Made by a program: the position numbers and the translations under genes. Shown in pieces: positions 32,706-46,200 of a stretch of DNA of 64,000 nucleotides. Origin of the DNA: Rheum nobile (Eukaryota > Streptophyta > Magnoliopsida > Caryophyllales > Polygonaceae); contig WOAB01000728.1 of NCBI GenBank assembly GCA_027886185.1, positions 2,232,001 through 2,296,000 of the forward strand, given 5' to 3'. Below the pieces are notes generated by a model. The model was not told the origin of the DNA. It did not search any database and saw only the letters and a list, made by a program, of their open reading frames with translations. How positions within the stretch are numbered: position 1 is the stretch's first letter; each line of letters starts with the position of its first letter.

Positions 32706-32847
32706 GTTTCATATCATATATTGGGTTTGAAGGCATGCATAACGTGCCATTTAAAAGTTCATTTTTCCTGCTGTGTATATCATTTTTTCGGTTTTCAATT
32801 CAGATCGTGCTCTAGTTACTTGTCAATAAATTACGCCTCTTGCACTA

Positions 32848-33175
32848 TCCTTTTTATCCTTTCGTACTACATTTCTCTACGTACGCAAAATATCTGCGTA
32901 GAGTTAAAATATGATTATTTGAGATATAGGATTTGGGGGAATTTTTAAAATTTGCCTTTTATGCCATGATTTTTTTTTCCTTGAAAGCAACAAAGCGAAT
33001 TTTTTTTTTTTTTAAATCTGTATTTGACTCTAATAATAGACGTTATTAAGTAATCAAGGTTACATGATAATAAATTTGTTTGTATCACAATGTTTCAATA
33101 TACTTTTATTCATGTACAATTTTCCATCAATTTGTTTGATATTAATTGTTTGTTATTATTATTTTGAAAATCATA
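32848..33175 (+). repeat. Left arm of fold-back element
   Basis: Contains CATTTCTCTACG, ATATGATTATTTGAGATAT, CTTGAAAGCAACAAAGCGAA and CAATTTGTTTGATATTAATTG, each found inverted in the right arm in the matching order. Confidence 0.75.
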
Positions 33176-35395
33176 TATAACTATGGTTATATCTTATAGT
33201 TATATCTAATTTGGTTATATCTTATAGTTATATGCTACGGTTATATTCTTTAGTTATATACTATGGTTATATCCTATAGTTATATACTATGGTTATATTT
33301 TATAGTTATCAATTTGGTTATATCTTACGGTTATATCTTACGGTTATATCTTATAGTTATATACTACGGTTATATTCTTTAGTTATATACTATGGTTATA
33401 TCCTATAGTTATATACTATGGTTATATCTTATAGTTATATCCAATTTGGTTATATCTTATGGTTATATCCTATAGTTATATAACTATAGGATATAACCAT
33501 ACGATATAACCAAATTGGATATAACTATAAGATATAATCATAATATATAATTATATGATATAACGATATGATATAATCAAATTGGATATAACTATAAGAT
33601 ATAACCATATTATATAATTATAGGATATAACTATATGATATAACCATAGTATATAATTATAGGATATAACCATAGTATATAACTAAAGAATATAACCATA
33701 ATATATAACTATAGGATATAACCATAAGATATAACCAAATTGGATATAACTATAAGATATAACCATAATATATAGCTATACGATATAACCATAGTATATA
33801 ACTAAATAATATAATCATAGTATATAGCTATAGGATATAACCATAAGATATAACCAAATTGGATATAACTATAAGATATAATCATAGTATATAGCTATAC
33901 GATATAATCATAGTATATAACTAAATCATATAACCATAGTATATAGCTATAGGATATAACCATAAGATATAACCAAATTGGATATAACTATAAGATATAA
34001 CTATAGGATATAACCATAGTATATAATTAAAGGATATAACTATAGGATATAACCATAAGATATAACTAAAGGATATAACCATAGTATATAACTATAGGAT
34101 ATAACCATACGATATAACCAAATTGGATATAACTATAAGATATAATCATAATATATAATTATATGATATAACGATATGATATAATCAAATTGGATAAAAC
34201 TATAAGATATAACCATATTATATAATTATAGGATATAACTATATGATATAACCAAATTGGATATAACTATAAGATATAACCATAGTATATAATTATAAGA
34301 TATAACCATAAGATATAACCAAATTGAATATAACTATAAGATATAACCATAATATATAACTATAGGATATAACCATAGTATATATACTAAATGATATAAC
34401 CATAGTATATATACTAAAGGATATAACCATAGTATATAACTATAAGATATAGCCATAAGATATAACTAAAGGATATAACCATAGTATATAACTATAGGAT
34501 ATAACCATAAGATATAACCAAATTGAATATAACTATAAGATATAATCATAATATATAATTATATGATATAACGATATGATATAATCAAATTTGATATAAC
34601 TATAAGATATAACCATAGTATATAATTATAGGATGTAACGATATGATATAATCATAAGATATAACCAAATTGGATATAACTATAAGATATAACTACATGA
34701 TATAACCATGGTATATAACTATAGGATATAACCATAAGATATAACCAAATTGGATATAACTATAAGATATAATCATAATATATAATTATATGATATAACG
34801 ATATGATATAATCAAATTGGATATAACTATAAGATATAACCATAGTATATAATTATAGGATATAACGATATGATATAACCAAATTGGATATAATTATAAG
34901 ATATAACCATAATATATAACTATAGGATATAACCATAGTATATAACTAAATGATATAACCATAGTATATAAACAAATTGGATATAACCGTAATATATAAC
35001 GAAAGAATATAACTATAGGATATAACCATAAGATATAATCAAATTGGATATAACTATAAGATATAACTATAGGATATAACTATAGGATATAACCATAGTA
35101 TATAACTATAGGATATAACCATAAGATATAACCAAATTGGATATAACTATAAGATATAACCATAGTATATAACTATAGGATATAACCATAGTATATAACT
35201 ATAGGATATAACCATAGTATATAACTATAAGATATAACCGTAAGATATAACCAAATTGATAACTATAAAATATAACCATAGTATATAACTATAGGATATA
35301 ACCATAGTATATAACTAAAGAATATAACCGTAGCATATAACTATAAGATATAACCAAATTAGATATAACTATAAGATATAACCATAGTTATATGT
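33176..35395. repeat. AT-rich satellite, inverted about its own axis near 33479
   Basis: Degenerate array of about 11-13 bp words such as GGTTATATC and TATAGTTATAT, often in 24-26 bp pairs and interspersed with CCAATTTGGTTATATC. Reading direction flips at 33479/33480, the centre of a perfect 44 bp palindrome (about 33458-33501). After this point the array reads as the complement. No coding potential. Confidence 0.85.
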
Positions 35396-35575
35396 GATTT
35401 TCGAGAATAATAATAACAAACAATTAATATCAAACAAATTGGTGAAGAAACGTACAGGAATAAAAGTATATTGAAACCTCATGATACAAACAAATTTATT
35501 GCCATATAACCCTGATTACTCGAAAACGTCTATTACTAGAGTCAAATGCAGATTTAAATAATATATTTTTAAAAA
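35396..35575 (-). repeat. Internal inverted copy of the arm's inner half
   Basis: Matches the complement of 33000-33175 (for example ATTAATATCAAACAAATTGG and GTCAAATGCAGATTTAAA). It is a third arm copy inside the array and shows the element has been duplicated or extended internally. Confidence 0.75.
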
Positions 35576-36164
35576 TATATTATTTAGTTATATACTATGG
35601 TTATATCGTATAGCTATATATACTATGGTTATATCTTATAGTTAAATCCAATTTGGTTATATCCTATAGTTATATACTATGGTTATATCATTTAGTTATA
35701 TATTATGGTTATATCCTATAATTATATATTATGGTTATATCGTATAGTTATATCCAATTTGATTATAACTTATGGGTATATCCTATAGTTATATACTATG
35801 GTTATATCGTATAGTTATATCCAATTTGGTTATATCATATCGTTATATCCTATAGTTATATACTTTGGTTATATCCTATATTATATTCTATAGTTATATA
35901 CTATGGTTATATCATATAGTTATACACTATGATTATATCTTATAGTTATATATTATGGCTATATCATATATTATATTTTATAGTTATATCCAATTTGGTT
36001 ATATTCTATAGTTATATATTATAATTATATCATATAGTTATATACTATGGTTATATAGTGTATTATTTTCAATTTGGTTATATCCTTATAGTTATATCCA
36101 ATTTGATTATATCCTTATAGTTATATCCAATTTGATTATATCCTTATAGTTATAAGATATAACC
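35576..36164. repeat. Second block of the TTATAT satellite, original orientation
   Basis: Words GGTTATATCGTATAGTTATAT and CCAATTTGGTTATATC return in the same direction as 33176-33479. Near 36065-36140 a unit of about 29 bp (ATCCTTATAGTTATATCCAA) is repeated three times. Confidence 0.8.
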
Positions 36165-36385
36165 ATAGTTATATGTGATTTTCGAAATAATAATAACAAA
36201 CAGTTAATATCAAACAAATTGGTGGAAAAATGTACATGAATAAAAGTATATATTGAAACCTCATTATACAAACAAATTTATTGCCATGTAACCTTGATTA
36301 CTTGATAACGTCTATTACTAGAGTCAAATGCAGATTTAAAAAAAAATGTTATTCGCTTTGTTGCTTTCAGGAAAAAATAAAATAA
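36165..36385 (-). repeat. Right arm of fold-back element, inner part
   Basis: Complement of about 32970-33175, including TTCGCTTTGTTGCTTTCAGG. It breaks off at the (TA)n that borders the nested element. Confidence 0.75.
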
Positions 36386-36707
36386 AATATATATATATAT
36401 ATATAGAATTTGGTTCTGGTAAAACAGCCTCTTAGAGTAAAACGGTAGTACTAATTAAAGCCAATGGATTACAAATAAAGGAATGACTGTGATTAAAAGT
36501 AAATGGGTGTATTTTTGTACTGTAGAATGGAACACATATGATTTCCATTAATTTAGGGATTTTTTTTAACCAAATCATAAATATCCTACAATTTCCTTTT
36601 TTATTTTATTCTCTCCCTCCCAGATTTCTCTCTCTGCCCGATCCCCTTTACAGTTTCTCGAATTCACACAACTCTTCATTCGTCTCCCCCAAATTCATCC
36701 AACAACC

Positions 36708-36990
36708 ATGCAATCCTCCGTCGCCGCCGCCAAGCCCGGAGGATGGAGCTCCGCCATTTTCATCATCGGTAATCTAAAATTCTATCCAATTTCACCTCGC
36801 AATTGGATCTCGATTCGCAAATTTCGCTTGATTTCGTTCCCGTTGGTTGAATTTTGAGAAAATCGAACGCTAATCGGCGCCTGAAATTTTGCAGCGGAGG
36901 GATTCGCGCCGGGAACCTGATCATGTACCTGATGACGGAGCTCCGGCAACCGGTGGCCGAAGCGGCGTCGAACCCTTCACCAGCCCAGAC
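36708..36990 (+). pseudogene. Captured fragment of an NPF (NRT1/PTR) transporter gene
   Basis: ATG 36708 gives MQSSVAAAKPGGWSSAIFII up to a splice donor at 36768/36769. After an acceptor at 36894 comes AEGFA, and in another frame GNLIMYLMTELRQPVAEAA. NPF transporters begin with G-G-W-x-x-A-x-F-I-I-G, then AERFAYYGISSNLI-Y-L-T-x-x-L-x-Q-x-x-A-x-A-A, so both exons and the intron position match the first transmembrane region. About ten residues between FA and GNLI are lost with a frameshift, and nothing follows. It is a non-functional capture. The C/T-rich leader before the ATG seems to be captured too. Confidence 0.6.
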
Positions 36991-37469
36991 CTACACGCCA
37001 CACCACCACACCCAGACCAGCCCCGCTCGGACCTCCACGCCGGACCTACATTTGCTGCACGATCGGTGATCACCGGCCCTCGTTTGCAACGATTTCAGGC
37101 GAGTACGCGCTAAAATTGATGCTTCTTTGCACGTGCTTATTCGTCGATTAATTGAATGGGTTCATTTTGTCTTTTGATTAGTTTAACATGTTATAAATCC
37201 AGTATTTATTTGTAAGAACTACTGTAGTTATGTGACAACATGTTAAACATTTTTGTGAAATAGCACGGATGCAATGAAAATCTAATTTTGATTTGCGATC
37301 AGGTAGAGAGAAGAGCAGGAAACGAAGCTTGGTGAAACTTCTAAGTCAACTGATGTTGAAGTTCCTGCTGAATAATGATGCAACTAAAAAATCTTTATAG
37401 TTCCTTCCGTTTTCTGCACTTCAGTTTATTAGACAGTTTCCCAGTTTTTGTTGCAGGAAATCATACGGT

Positions 37470-38105
37470 CCATTGAGTAGTGATCAATATTCATAATTTA
37501 ATTGGTGATATTCATGTAGTATTCACGATATTAGGGGTGATATTCGTGTAATATGTGTTCATATTCATGTAATTGGGTGGTAATATTAATAATTAGGTAG
37601 TGATTGATATTCATGAATTGAATTGTGATATTCATGTAATATTCACAACATCGAGGCTGATGTTCGTGTAATATGTGTTAATATTCATGTAATTGGGTGG
37701 TACCATTAATGTAATTGGTAGTGATTGATATTCATGAATTGAGTTATGTTATTCATGTACTTGAGTGTGATATTCATGTACTTGATTATGATATTCGTGT
37801 AATTGATTGTGTTATTCATATATTATTAAGTGGTGATATTCATATTTTAAGTTGTGGTATTCATGTATTTAATTGATGATATTCACATATTAAACAAAAA
37901 TATTCATACAAACATGAACGATATTCAAAAAACAATGACAAAAGAAACGTGAACAAGTTTACAAATCTACGAATTTGCAAAGCATTAGGACGCTGAAAAA
38001 ATCAAGTTGTGATATTCATGATTTAAGTGGAGATATTCACATCCATCGATATTCATAAACGCATGAACGATATTCATAAAGACGTGTTCGATATTCGAAG
38101 GCTTA
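37470..38105. repeat. Minisatellite of TGATATTCATGTAAT-type units
   Basis: Irregular array of roughly 15-30 bp units built on GATATTCATGTA / GATATTCGTGTAAT, reading through about 37470-37900, with inverted or diverged units to 38105. Non-coding. Confidence 0.75.
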
Positions 38106-38398
38106 GGAAATTTCAAGTAGAAGATCGTGAATGGAGGAGCAAAAGGGGAAAGAGAAGAATATTGTATTTTCTCTCTCATCTAACAACCTCGTTAATTATC
38201 TTTTGTTAATTAAAAAATTAATTAATTGCCTTATTTGAGTAGATTTGGTGGTTATACCCCTACCATATCTATTGTAAGACCCAATCATCCATCCATCAAT
38301 CACCATTCATCCAACGCTCCAGATTAATACTTCCGTTTTACCATAACTCCCGTTTTACCAGAGCGTTCCTCTATATATATATATATTTTTTTTTTTTG

Positions 38399-38535
38399 CG
38401 CCAGAATCTGGCGAAGGCAAATTTGAAAAATTCCCCAAGTCCCATATCTCAAATAATCATATTTTAGCTCTGCGCAGAAATCTGGCGATACCTGCGTAGA
38501 GAAATGTAGTGCGAAAGGGCGAAAAGGGTAGTGCA
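38399..38535 (-). repeat. Right arm of fold-back element, outer part
   Basis: Complement of about 32848-32965; shared words include CATTTCTCTACG and ATATGATTATTTGAGATAT. It also contains two local GCGCCAGAATCTGGCG-type palindromes absent from the left arm. Confidence 0.7.
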
Positions 38536-38628
38536 TATAGTAGATGCCTATAATTGTCTAACTACTTATCAATAAATCCCAATTTTCGATATCGGGTATT
38601 TTTTAAGCTCCACTCCAGACCGCTCAGG

Positions 38629-38825
38629 TTTTTTTTTTTTTTTTTTTTGAACGCCTGGTTTGATCAGCCAGAGCCATTATACGTCTAGACAGGGATATTG
38701 TTGGCACACGAAGTGATAGATTCTTTCCAACATTAGTATCTCCATACACGCCTTCAGCAGGATTCGAATTCGAGACCTCTGGACGCTCAGCTAAGTTATT
38801 AGTAAACTGGAAAAAGGAATGTGAT
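38629..38825 (-). mobile_element. tRNA-derived SINE
   Basis: On the minus strand: A-box-like TAGCTGAGCG near 38790-38800, B-box GTCTCGAATTCGAATCC near 38760-38778, a body of about 110 bp, and a terminal poly(A) of about 19 (T run at 38631-38649 on plus). Spacing of the two polymerase III boxes fits a plant SINE. A target duplication was not found. Confidence 0.65.
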
Positions 38826-40737
38826 CCAGAGTTGGAGCACATGCAGATCAATGTATACTCATGTCATCAATCTTCTATACTACATGAAAAGTTGATAATT
38901 TTGACTCAATAAATATTATCATTTAGAAGAATAAAAAGTGGTGATAAATGTCTTATTTACTCAAATAAGTCTCGTCAAAGAAGCAAATATGTGAAATCTA
39001 TGAAATTAAGCATTCCAAATTTGAAAATTTTAATGCATTTTATAATTGTATATCTTGGTGGTACTTTTATTAGAGTGTATAACATTATAAGCAAAAAACA
39101 TATAACTTAATGACATAATCAATTATAAATTAACATTTTAGAAAAACAAAACACAACCTTTTATCGACATCTACGTACATCTCAATAAAATTTACTCTTA
39201 AAATTAATGTATGTAAAACATTGTTATGTTATACAAAAATAGTGAAAAAACTTACTCACGAGTATAATCGACTATCTAATCTACATGTACCACTTAGGTT
39301 CTTAGGCCATTAAAAAATAATGTTTTGAAAATTAAAAAAATCTCAACTAGCATCATTTGAAAAATCGTCAAATATATATGTAAAATACAAAAGGATTTAT
39401 ACTACATAAATCCTTGTCGGCTATGTATATGAAATACAAAAGGATTTATACTACATAAAAAGTTGGCTTTTTTGCCCCAATAAATGCTTTCAATTTTACA
39501 AAATTTTCTATCTTTTCACCCAAAACAACAAAATTAATGCATTTTCATTATTATTGTTATGATGTTATCACAATAATATTTGTATATATATCCTAAATGT
39601 AAGGTATTTTTTATTAATAAATGTTTATATTCAAAAGAAAAAAGGTAATTTTCATATGATTAAAAAGTAATAATATATTATCATAATTATTTTATCTAAG
39701 TTTTTGTCATAAAATAAACTATGGTCAAATTTATGAATTTTAGTATTATAATTTTATATTATAAAAAGTTCAACTCTTAATGTCTTCTATTGTACAACAA
39801 AATCAAATTACTCATTGTTTAAAGTACATAACATAAATATTTTAGCAAAATTATTAGAAAACCATCAATATAAAGATAAACCTTTTTTTTTTACAAACAA
39901 AATTAAATACTCTCTTCAATATTAGTCACAATTACAAATTCAATACAAATTGTTAATAGAATAGACCTTAAATCTTACAAAAGTTAAAAAGACGGATTCT
40001 TGTGAAACAAAAATCCGTTTTTTTTTGCATAAAATTCGACACAACCAAAATTTTCTCATTTAATGAAGCACGCGATCTGGAGCGTTACGATCCAACGACT
40101 GTGGGCCCTTCTCAGTCCCCTCGCATGTGGCCATCCGTACCTTATCTTTTCCCTAAATATAAATTGTTAAAAACCACTTAATTTTTTTATTCCAGTAACA
40201 TTTTTCAAGGTGTCATGTTGTGAAATCTTACGATCTTCAATTTCAACAGATCTTACTACATCTTTCTCAATATATGAAATCAAATAATCATCCCCAACTC
40301 GATTGTGTAATGAAATCTTGACAAGTTTCATAGCAAAAAAAAACTTTGTCAACGTTAGCTATTACAACAGGTAAAAAGCAAAACTAATATCACAAAAAGA
40401 TATACAAAGGATAGACACGATGTTTCTTCAACTCACCCATGCATTATATATTTTTTTCTGAAAACCACTCAAAGTCACTTTTTATGCTTACAAAAAATAA
40501 ATAAAATCAAATTACCACTTTATTCTCATATGTTTTGATTATTTTATTTTATTATAAGGTCAACTTGAATAAATAGATCTCTAATTTAACATTTTTTTAG
40601 CATAACAAGAAATAAGTGTGGTTCTTTAGATAATTTTAAACGTTAAGGATCGAAATAAAATAATATTCTAAAGTTAGGGACGAAAAAGTGAATTTATCCT
40701 AAAGTTTTTTTTTGATACAGTAAGAATTAGACTGGAA
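38826..40737. other. AT-rich intergenic DNA
   Basis: No gene recognised. A 30 bp direct repeat (AAATACAAAAGGATTTATAC) occurs at about 39386 and 39432. The short frames on both strands look random. Confidence 0.4.
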
Positions 40738-41700
40738 ACTGATGTGGCTAAAATCTACCCGCAAGTGTACGGGATCAGTTATAGTAGTTAAGTGTCGATC
40801 CCACAGAGACCAATGTAATAATAATTGAAACGCTACCAGTGAACTAGGCCGAAAAAGTATGAAATCGGGGAAAAATATAATTAAGCTAACTAATAAAAAC
40901 AAATAAAAAGGATAAAATCAATGAGATAAATGTGTCTAAGGTTAAGGATCACCGCAACGATACAACAGTAAATAAAATCGCACTTTACCTGAATCTAGTC
41001 CAAATTATTTGAAGGTAACTATCTAAGGTAATTACTAATTCCTCTCGGACGATAGTAAATGTGCCTAGATCAAATTAACATCCACTCTCACGACTTGCCA
41101 ATCAAAATCTAGACCCTTTGGGCACTTAGAATCTAAGGTCAAACTGAACTAACATCCACTCTCGTGACTTGCTAAATCTAATATAATCTTAGGGTTTCTA
41201 TGATAGTTATTAATCCACATGAGAAATTAAGATGCTCTCACAATACTAAAATCTCAGGTTCAATTCCTAGGAATCCAATAGAAGTTATTACCTCTCGGTC
41301 TCAAATCCTATCTGACTACCTATTAACGTTTTTACCTCTCGGTTGCAAACCCTAATAGGATCAAATTCGCATTGGATAATATGGACATAAATCATCTAGG
41401 AATGAATCAAATACTATTTCAATTCAGACAAAGAAATAATTTTAATTACATACGCATCGTCTGGATCACCACAACCTTAGAACTAGGAATTTAGCCAAAC
41501 ATAATTGAAGACATATTCAATTGATTTAAACTAGTCAACAATATATATAAATTATTCAATAAATACGAGAGATAAAAAAACTTAGTCTCAATGTAGAAAT
41601 AATTCAAGTTGACAAAATACTAGAACCATAAACACCGTCTTTAAATTGTGCAAAGGCCAAAAATCCCCTCACGAATTCAAGTATACGGCTGTCCTCCAAA
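40738..41700. repeat. Retroelement-derived dispersed repeat, class uncertain
   Basis: The wording around CCCGCAAGTGTACGGG and GTCGATCCCACAGAGACC, followed by repeated ACATCCACTCTCACGACTTGC and CCTCTCGG phrases, is familiar from abundant plant LTR-type repeats. No paired LTR, target duplication or coding frame is visible here, so the family and exact limits are uncertain. Confidence 0.35.
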
Positions 41701-41890
41701 AAAAGCAAAGCAAAACAAAACTAACCTAATCTATATCTATATACTATTACTAAAGCCGTAATTATCTCTTCTACGTGTCGTTCATCTAAGTATGTCACGT
41801 CATCGAATAATTATGTACATTTACATATTCACTCTTATTCAATTTACAATTTATTTTATTATTTATTTATATAAATTTCCTAATTTACTA

Positions 41891-43262
41891 CCCCATAATA
41901 TTTCTCATTATACATGATTATATATTAGTTTTTCTTACACATGTTCCAACTTCAAAATATTTTAATTTCCTTAGTTGTTCCACTATTAATTTTATAGAGT
42001 CGTGTATGATTATATAAGTCTACAACGTACATCAACTTCAAAAATATTTTAATTTCCTTTATTATTCCAATATTAATGTTATAGAGTAATTTTTATGTCC
42101 AACGTATATATATATATATATTACTTGTATGATTATATAAGTCTGCAAACCATGCCAAACCTCTTCCTTTGCTACGTAGTGTTAATAAAGTTCACAACTT
42201 ATATGTAGTTTACGTAGTGTTAACCTATTTTTTTAATCAAAATAAATTTATTATATTCGTATAGATACCAAATCGAATTAGTATATAGTTACCAAAATTA
42301 TTTTAATATATCTTTAATATATAGATTAATGGTATATATAAGGGAAAATGTATGTTATAAACTTATTAATGTGTACTTACCTTAATTATTGATCATGTGT
42401 ATATTTATAGTATGAATGTGGATTTCGCTTTATATAGATGTACATATACGTACATCTCTTTTAAATTGATCTAGTGTTAAAGTAATATATATGGTTATTT
42501 TTTACCATGATTAATTATTACAATTATTTGATATATGAGTTAAATTTTGTAGTTTGACCTATCTTTTGACCTAGTTTACCTTTTTACTCATATGCAAAAG
42601 AATAACAGATATTGCTACAACTTAGAGAATGAAGACTTACATGTCTATTCTTATCTTCAATCTTCCGGCCCATAATATTTCTCATTATATATGATTATAT
42701 ATTAGTTTTTCTTACACATATTCCAACTTCAAAATATTTTAATTTCCTTAACTGTTCCACTACTAATATTATAGAGTCGTGTATGATTATATAAGTCTAC
42801 AACGTACATCAACTTCAAAAATATTTTAATTTCCTTAATTGTTCCACTATTAATGTTATAGAGTAATTTTTATGTCCAACGTATATATATCACGTGTATG
42901 ATTATATAAGTTTGCAAACCATGCCAAACCTCTTCCTTTGTTACGTAGTGTTAATATAATTCACAACTTATATTTAATCTATGTAGTGTTAACCTATAAT
43001 GTGTACTTACCTTAAATGTTGATCATGTGTATATTTATGGATGTGGATTTCACTTTATATAGATGTATATATACGTACATCTCTTCTAAATTGATTTAGT
43101 GTTAAAGTAATATATATGGTTATTTTTTACCATGATTAATTATTACAATTAATTGATATATGAGTTAAATTTTGTAGTTTGACCTATCTTACCTTTTTAC
43201 TCATGCAAAAGAATATCAGACATTGTTACAACTTAGAAAAGGAAAACTTACATGTCTATTCT
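41891..43262. repeat. Tandem duplication, unit about 778 bp
   Basis: CCCATAATATTTCTCATTAT recurs at 41891 and 42669 and the following sequence runs in parallel. The second copy lacks about 140 bp (equivalent to 42225-42365) and is interrupted at its end by the solo LTR at 43263, continuing for a short way at 46610. Within each unit, the phrase TCAAAAATATTTTAATTTCC is itself duplicated about 110 bp apart. Confidence 0.8.
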
Positions 43263-46200
43263 TGTAATACCTGAGATTGGGATTATTTAGGATTTTGACA
43301 TCTTAATTAATTTTGGAGGAATTAGTATATTTTATGATAATCATAATGGATTTCATAAATTGAACATTTGGGTTTGTCGTTTTAAGGAATAAAGGAAATT
43401 GGTTATTTCGGGAATTAAGATTTCTGTTAGGATTATCCTGTATTTATCGATGAGTATATATAAATAGGATTATATATTTTTGAAATATTATATAGAGGCA
43501 TATATATATTAATTTTTATTTTGGGATAAAAATTCTAAGTTAGTATAGTATGAAGAATTCGTGAGTATTAAGGATATGAAATCGGTATTAAGGACGAGAA
43601 TTATTTCTGGGAATCAATAGGATATCTTAATTTCATATATATATATATATTATAATTAAGGATATTTTATAACAAAAAGACAAATTTAGAAATTTAAAAC
43701 CTATGTTTAATCCTTCCTTTCTTTATATTATCACTTAAGAAAAATCTAGATTTTTCCTTATAATCCTCTTAAGGGTCCGGCCACCTCTAAACATGTAGTC
43801 TCATGAAAATTCTAGATTTGTTTATACATATCATATAAGCACATATTTAATTTTAATTAAATTCCAAGAAGCTTCTCCTTGGCCTCCCCACCGACATTCA
43901 ACCTTGTCCATATCCCCAATGATATTTTTTAAGCAACATACATATCTAGTGTAATCTAGAAACTTTAATTAATTAATCCTAATCCTGTAAATAAATCTAG
44001 AATTTTCCTTGGCTTATATATATGCCTACTCCTCCATTTTTATATGGGTTTCGGTTGGCCTTGAGTTGACCGGTTTCTCCTCATCCTCCCACAAACTCTC
44101 GGCTCCACACCATCACCACCATAACCACCTTAACCGGCCACCCCTCATGACCACCATGGCCACCTAGCTTCCCCACGGCCACCATGCCCAATCAAGCTCC
44201 TCATGGCTTCCATGACTACTTATCTCCTCCATGGTTACCATCTTCCTCTCTTTGTGTCTTTCATGGATGAAGTAATCAAGGGGTTCTATCTAATTCAAGC
44301 ATCCATCCTTGATTTGGTTGTAAGGTAAGAATTTTGGTTTAGGAATTCTTAAATTTAATATCATGATTTGGATATGTTCTTGAGTAAAAGAGGTAATTAG
44401 GGGGTAAGGAATGATGAATTAGAGGTTAATGTTGTTGTAAGAAAGGCCTAGATGAATTGAATTAGGAATCTTGAAAGTGAAAGTAAGGAATTGGGCATAT
44501 ACGTTCACTTCTAGAAATTCTGGGTAAATTTCGTAATTACTGGAAATTGGGGGCTGACATTATAATATGAGGAATTTCGATACGAGTATGTGAAATCTGA
44601 CGGATCTTGATTTGGAGTTGTATATCAAAAGTTATGAATAAATTTGTATTGTATTGCAAATTCAGGAATTCGCATAATTAGGACGTCGGGCCCAGAAATG
44701 GATATACCACAACAACGATTGACGTGGAATCACCTTAAGGCAAGTTATCAGTGAATGTTTACGTACTTAGTATAAATTTAGATTATTATACTGTGCATGA
44801 ATACTGTATATAGATTTATATATATGAATATTGTGTGATAAATTGATTTTGTAGAATAAATAAGGAATTTTATGATAAGCATGAGTTCTTGACATAATTA
44901 TATGGGAAGTCTATATCATGGATGAATATAGGTTATGAACATTCATGTTGTGGATATATTGAGGATTATTGTGGTAGATGTGGAAGTATGTTGATATTGT
45001 GTTGATAATTATTTTCGGATAATAAGTATGGATCCTATATTAATTATGTGAAGGTATACTTGTTGGGGTTTGTCTTGGAATTTATGTGATATGGTGGTTC
45101 ATGTTCTGTATTTAAGGATATGATTAGTTGTACTTAGAATTTCATACTGTGGATGATATGGTTTACGGGCAAATTGTGTTATGGTTATGTTGTGTTGATA
45201 TTGCCATGGACAAGCTGTGTGATTGGTTAATGTCTGGTGGGTTAATGTGTGCCTGTGTGGCTAATGAATAGGATGATGAGTTGATATGGATCATTGGGAT
45301 TAAATCCTGTGTTGAAGTATTTTCGATGTTTATAACGTTATGTGTTTTCAAGTTATGATAAAGTGTTGATGATTACGCCTGTGTGGAAATTATATGATAA
45401 AGTGTTGATGATTACGCATGTGTGACAATTATATGATGAAGTGTTGATGATTACGCTTGTGTGGTTTTAAAAATGTTTTTCTGTTGATCCGCTCCTCGAC
45501 ATTGGGTCCCATTCCGGATGGGAGGTTCGAGAGAGTGCTCTATCTTTCTAGGGTAGGTCGGCCACCTGATCAGTGCGCCGTTCCTACCAGTTGGTAGAGG
45601 AGGTAGGTAAGAAGGTACCTTCGTGTCCAAAAGTTCTTGGGCATGTTTTCGAATGTAATCGTAAATGTTTTTCTTGAAACGTTTTGTATATGTTGATGTT
45701 TATCTTTCACTGTGTTTTTCCTAAAAGCCATATACCCGGGTATAGATTTTAAGTAACGGATTATTATTCCCGATGATCTGTAACTCAATTAGATATCATG
45801 GGGATTACTGAGATATTATTGTTAAGGGAAATTGTGGTATAATTGGGTATTTACTGTGATATGAGTTATAATGTGGTGGTTATGATGGGGTTATTGTAAT
45901 ATAATCTGTGTCTTGTTGGGTAATTATAAGAGTTACTGTAAGGTAATATGTGGTTCAATTAGGTATTTATGAGAATTACCGTGATAGGTTCTGTAAGATG
46001 ATTTATGGTTTAGTTAGAGATATATAAAATTACTGAAAGTAAATTGGGAAATAGTTGTGAATTTATGGAAATCTGTATAATATGAGTTATGAGGTTCAGT
46101 TGAGTATGAGGTAATGTATCTTGGGTATTTAGTGGGATTTTGGTGATGGTATCGAGGTATTTAGATTACTTGTTCATGTATATGAGATCTATTACAATAT

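Larger units (their letters stand above)
36390..38385. mobile_element. Terminal-inverted-repeat element nested in the right arm, carrying an NPF fragment
   Basis: Left end GGTTCTGGTAAAAC..GAGTAAAACGGTAGTACTAAT (from 36411) and right end, inverted, GCTCTGGTAAAACGGG..GGTAAAACGGAAGTATTAAT (to about 38364) form an imperfect inverted repeat of about 45 bp. Both sides are bordered by (TA)n, so a target duplication cannot be defined. The interior has an NPF-like gene fragment and a minisatellite but no transposase. Superfamily not assigned. Confidence 0.6.
32848..38535. mobile_element. Fold-back DNA element with long inverted arms and satellite core
   Basis: The left arm (32848-33175) is matched, inverted, by 36165-36385 plus 38399-38535. 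The right arm is therefore split by a second element at about 36390-38385. The core (33176-36164) is almost entirely a TTATAT-type satellite with a further inverted arm copy at 35396-35575. Long arms with an internal tandem array fit the fold-back class. No transposase and no clear target duplication were found. It starts about 465 bp after the phosphate carrier stop codon. Confidence 0.7.

Noticed and set aside
33176..36164. Possible CRISPR-like array
   Set aside because: Repeats are contiguous and degenerate without unique spacers; it is an AT-rich satellite in a plant genome.
41730..41760. Helitron-like 5' end (TCTATATACTATTAC)
   Set aside because: The start looks suggestive, but no 3' hairpin with a CTRR end was found in the following 5 kb, so a Helitron is not called.
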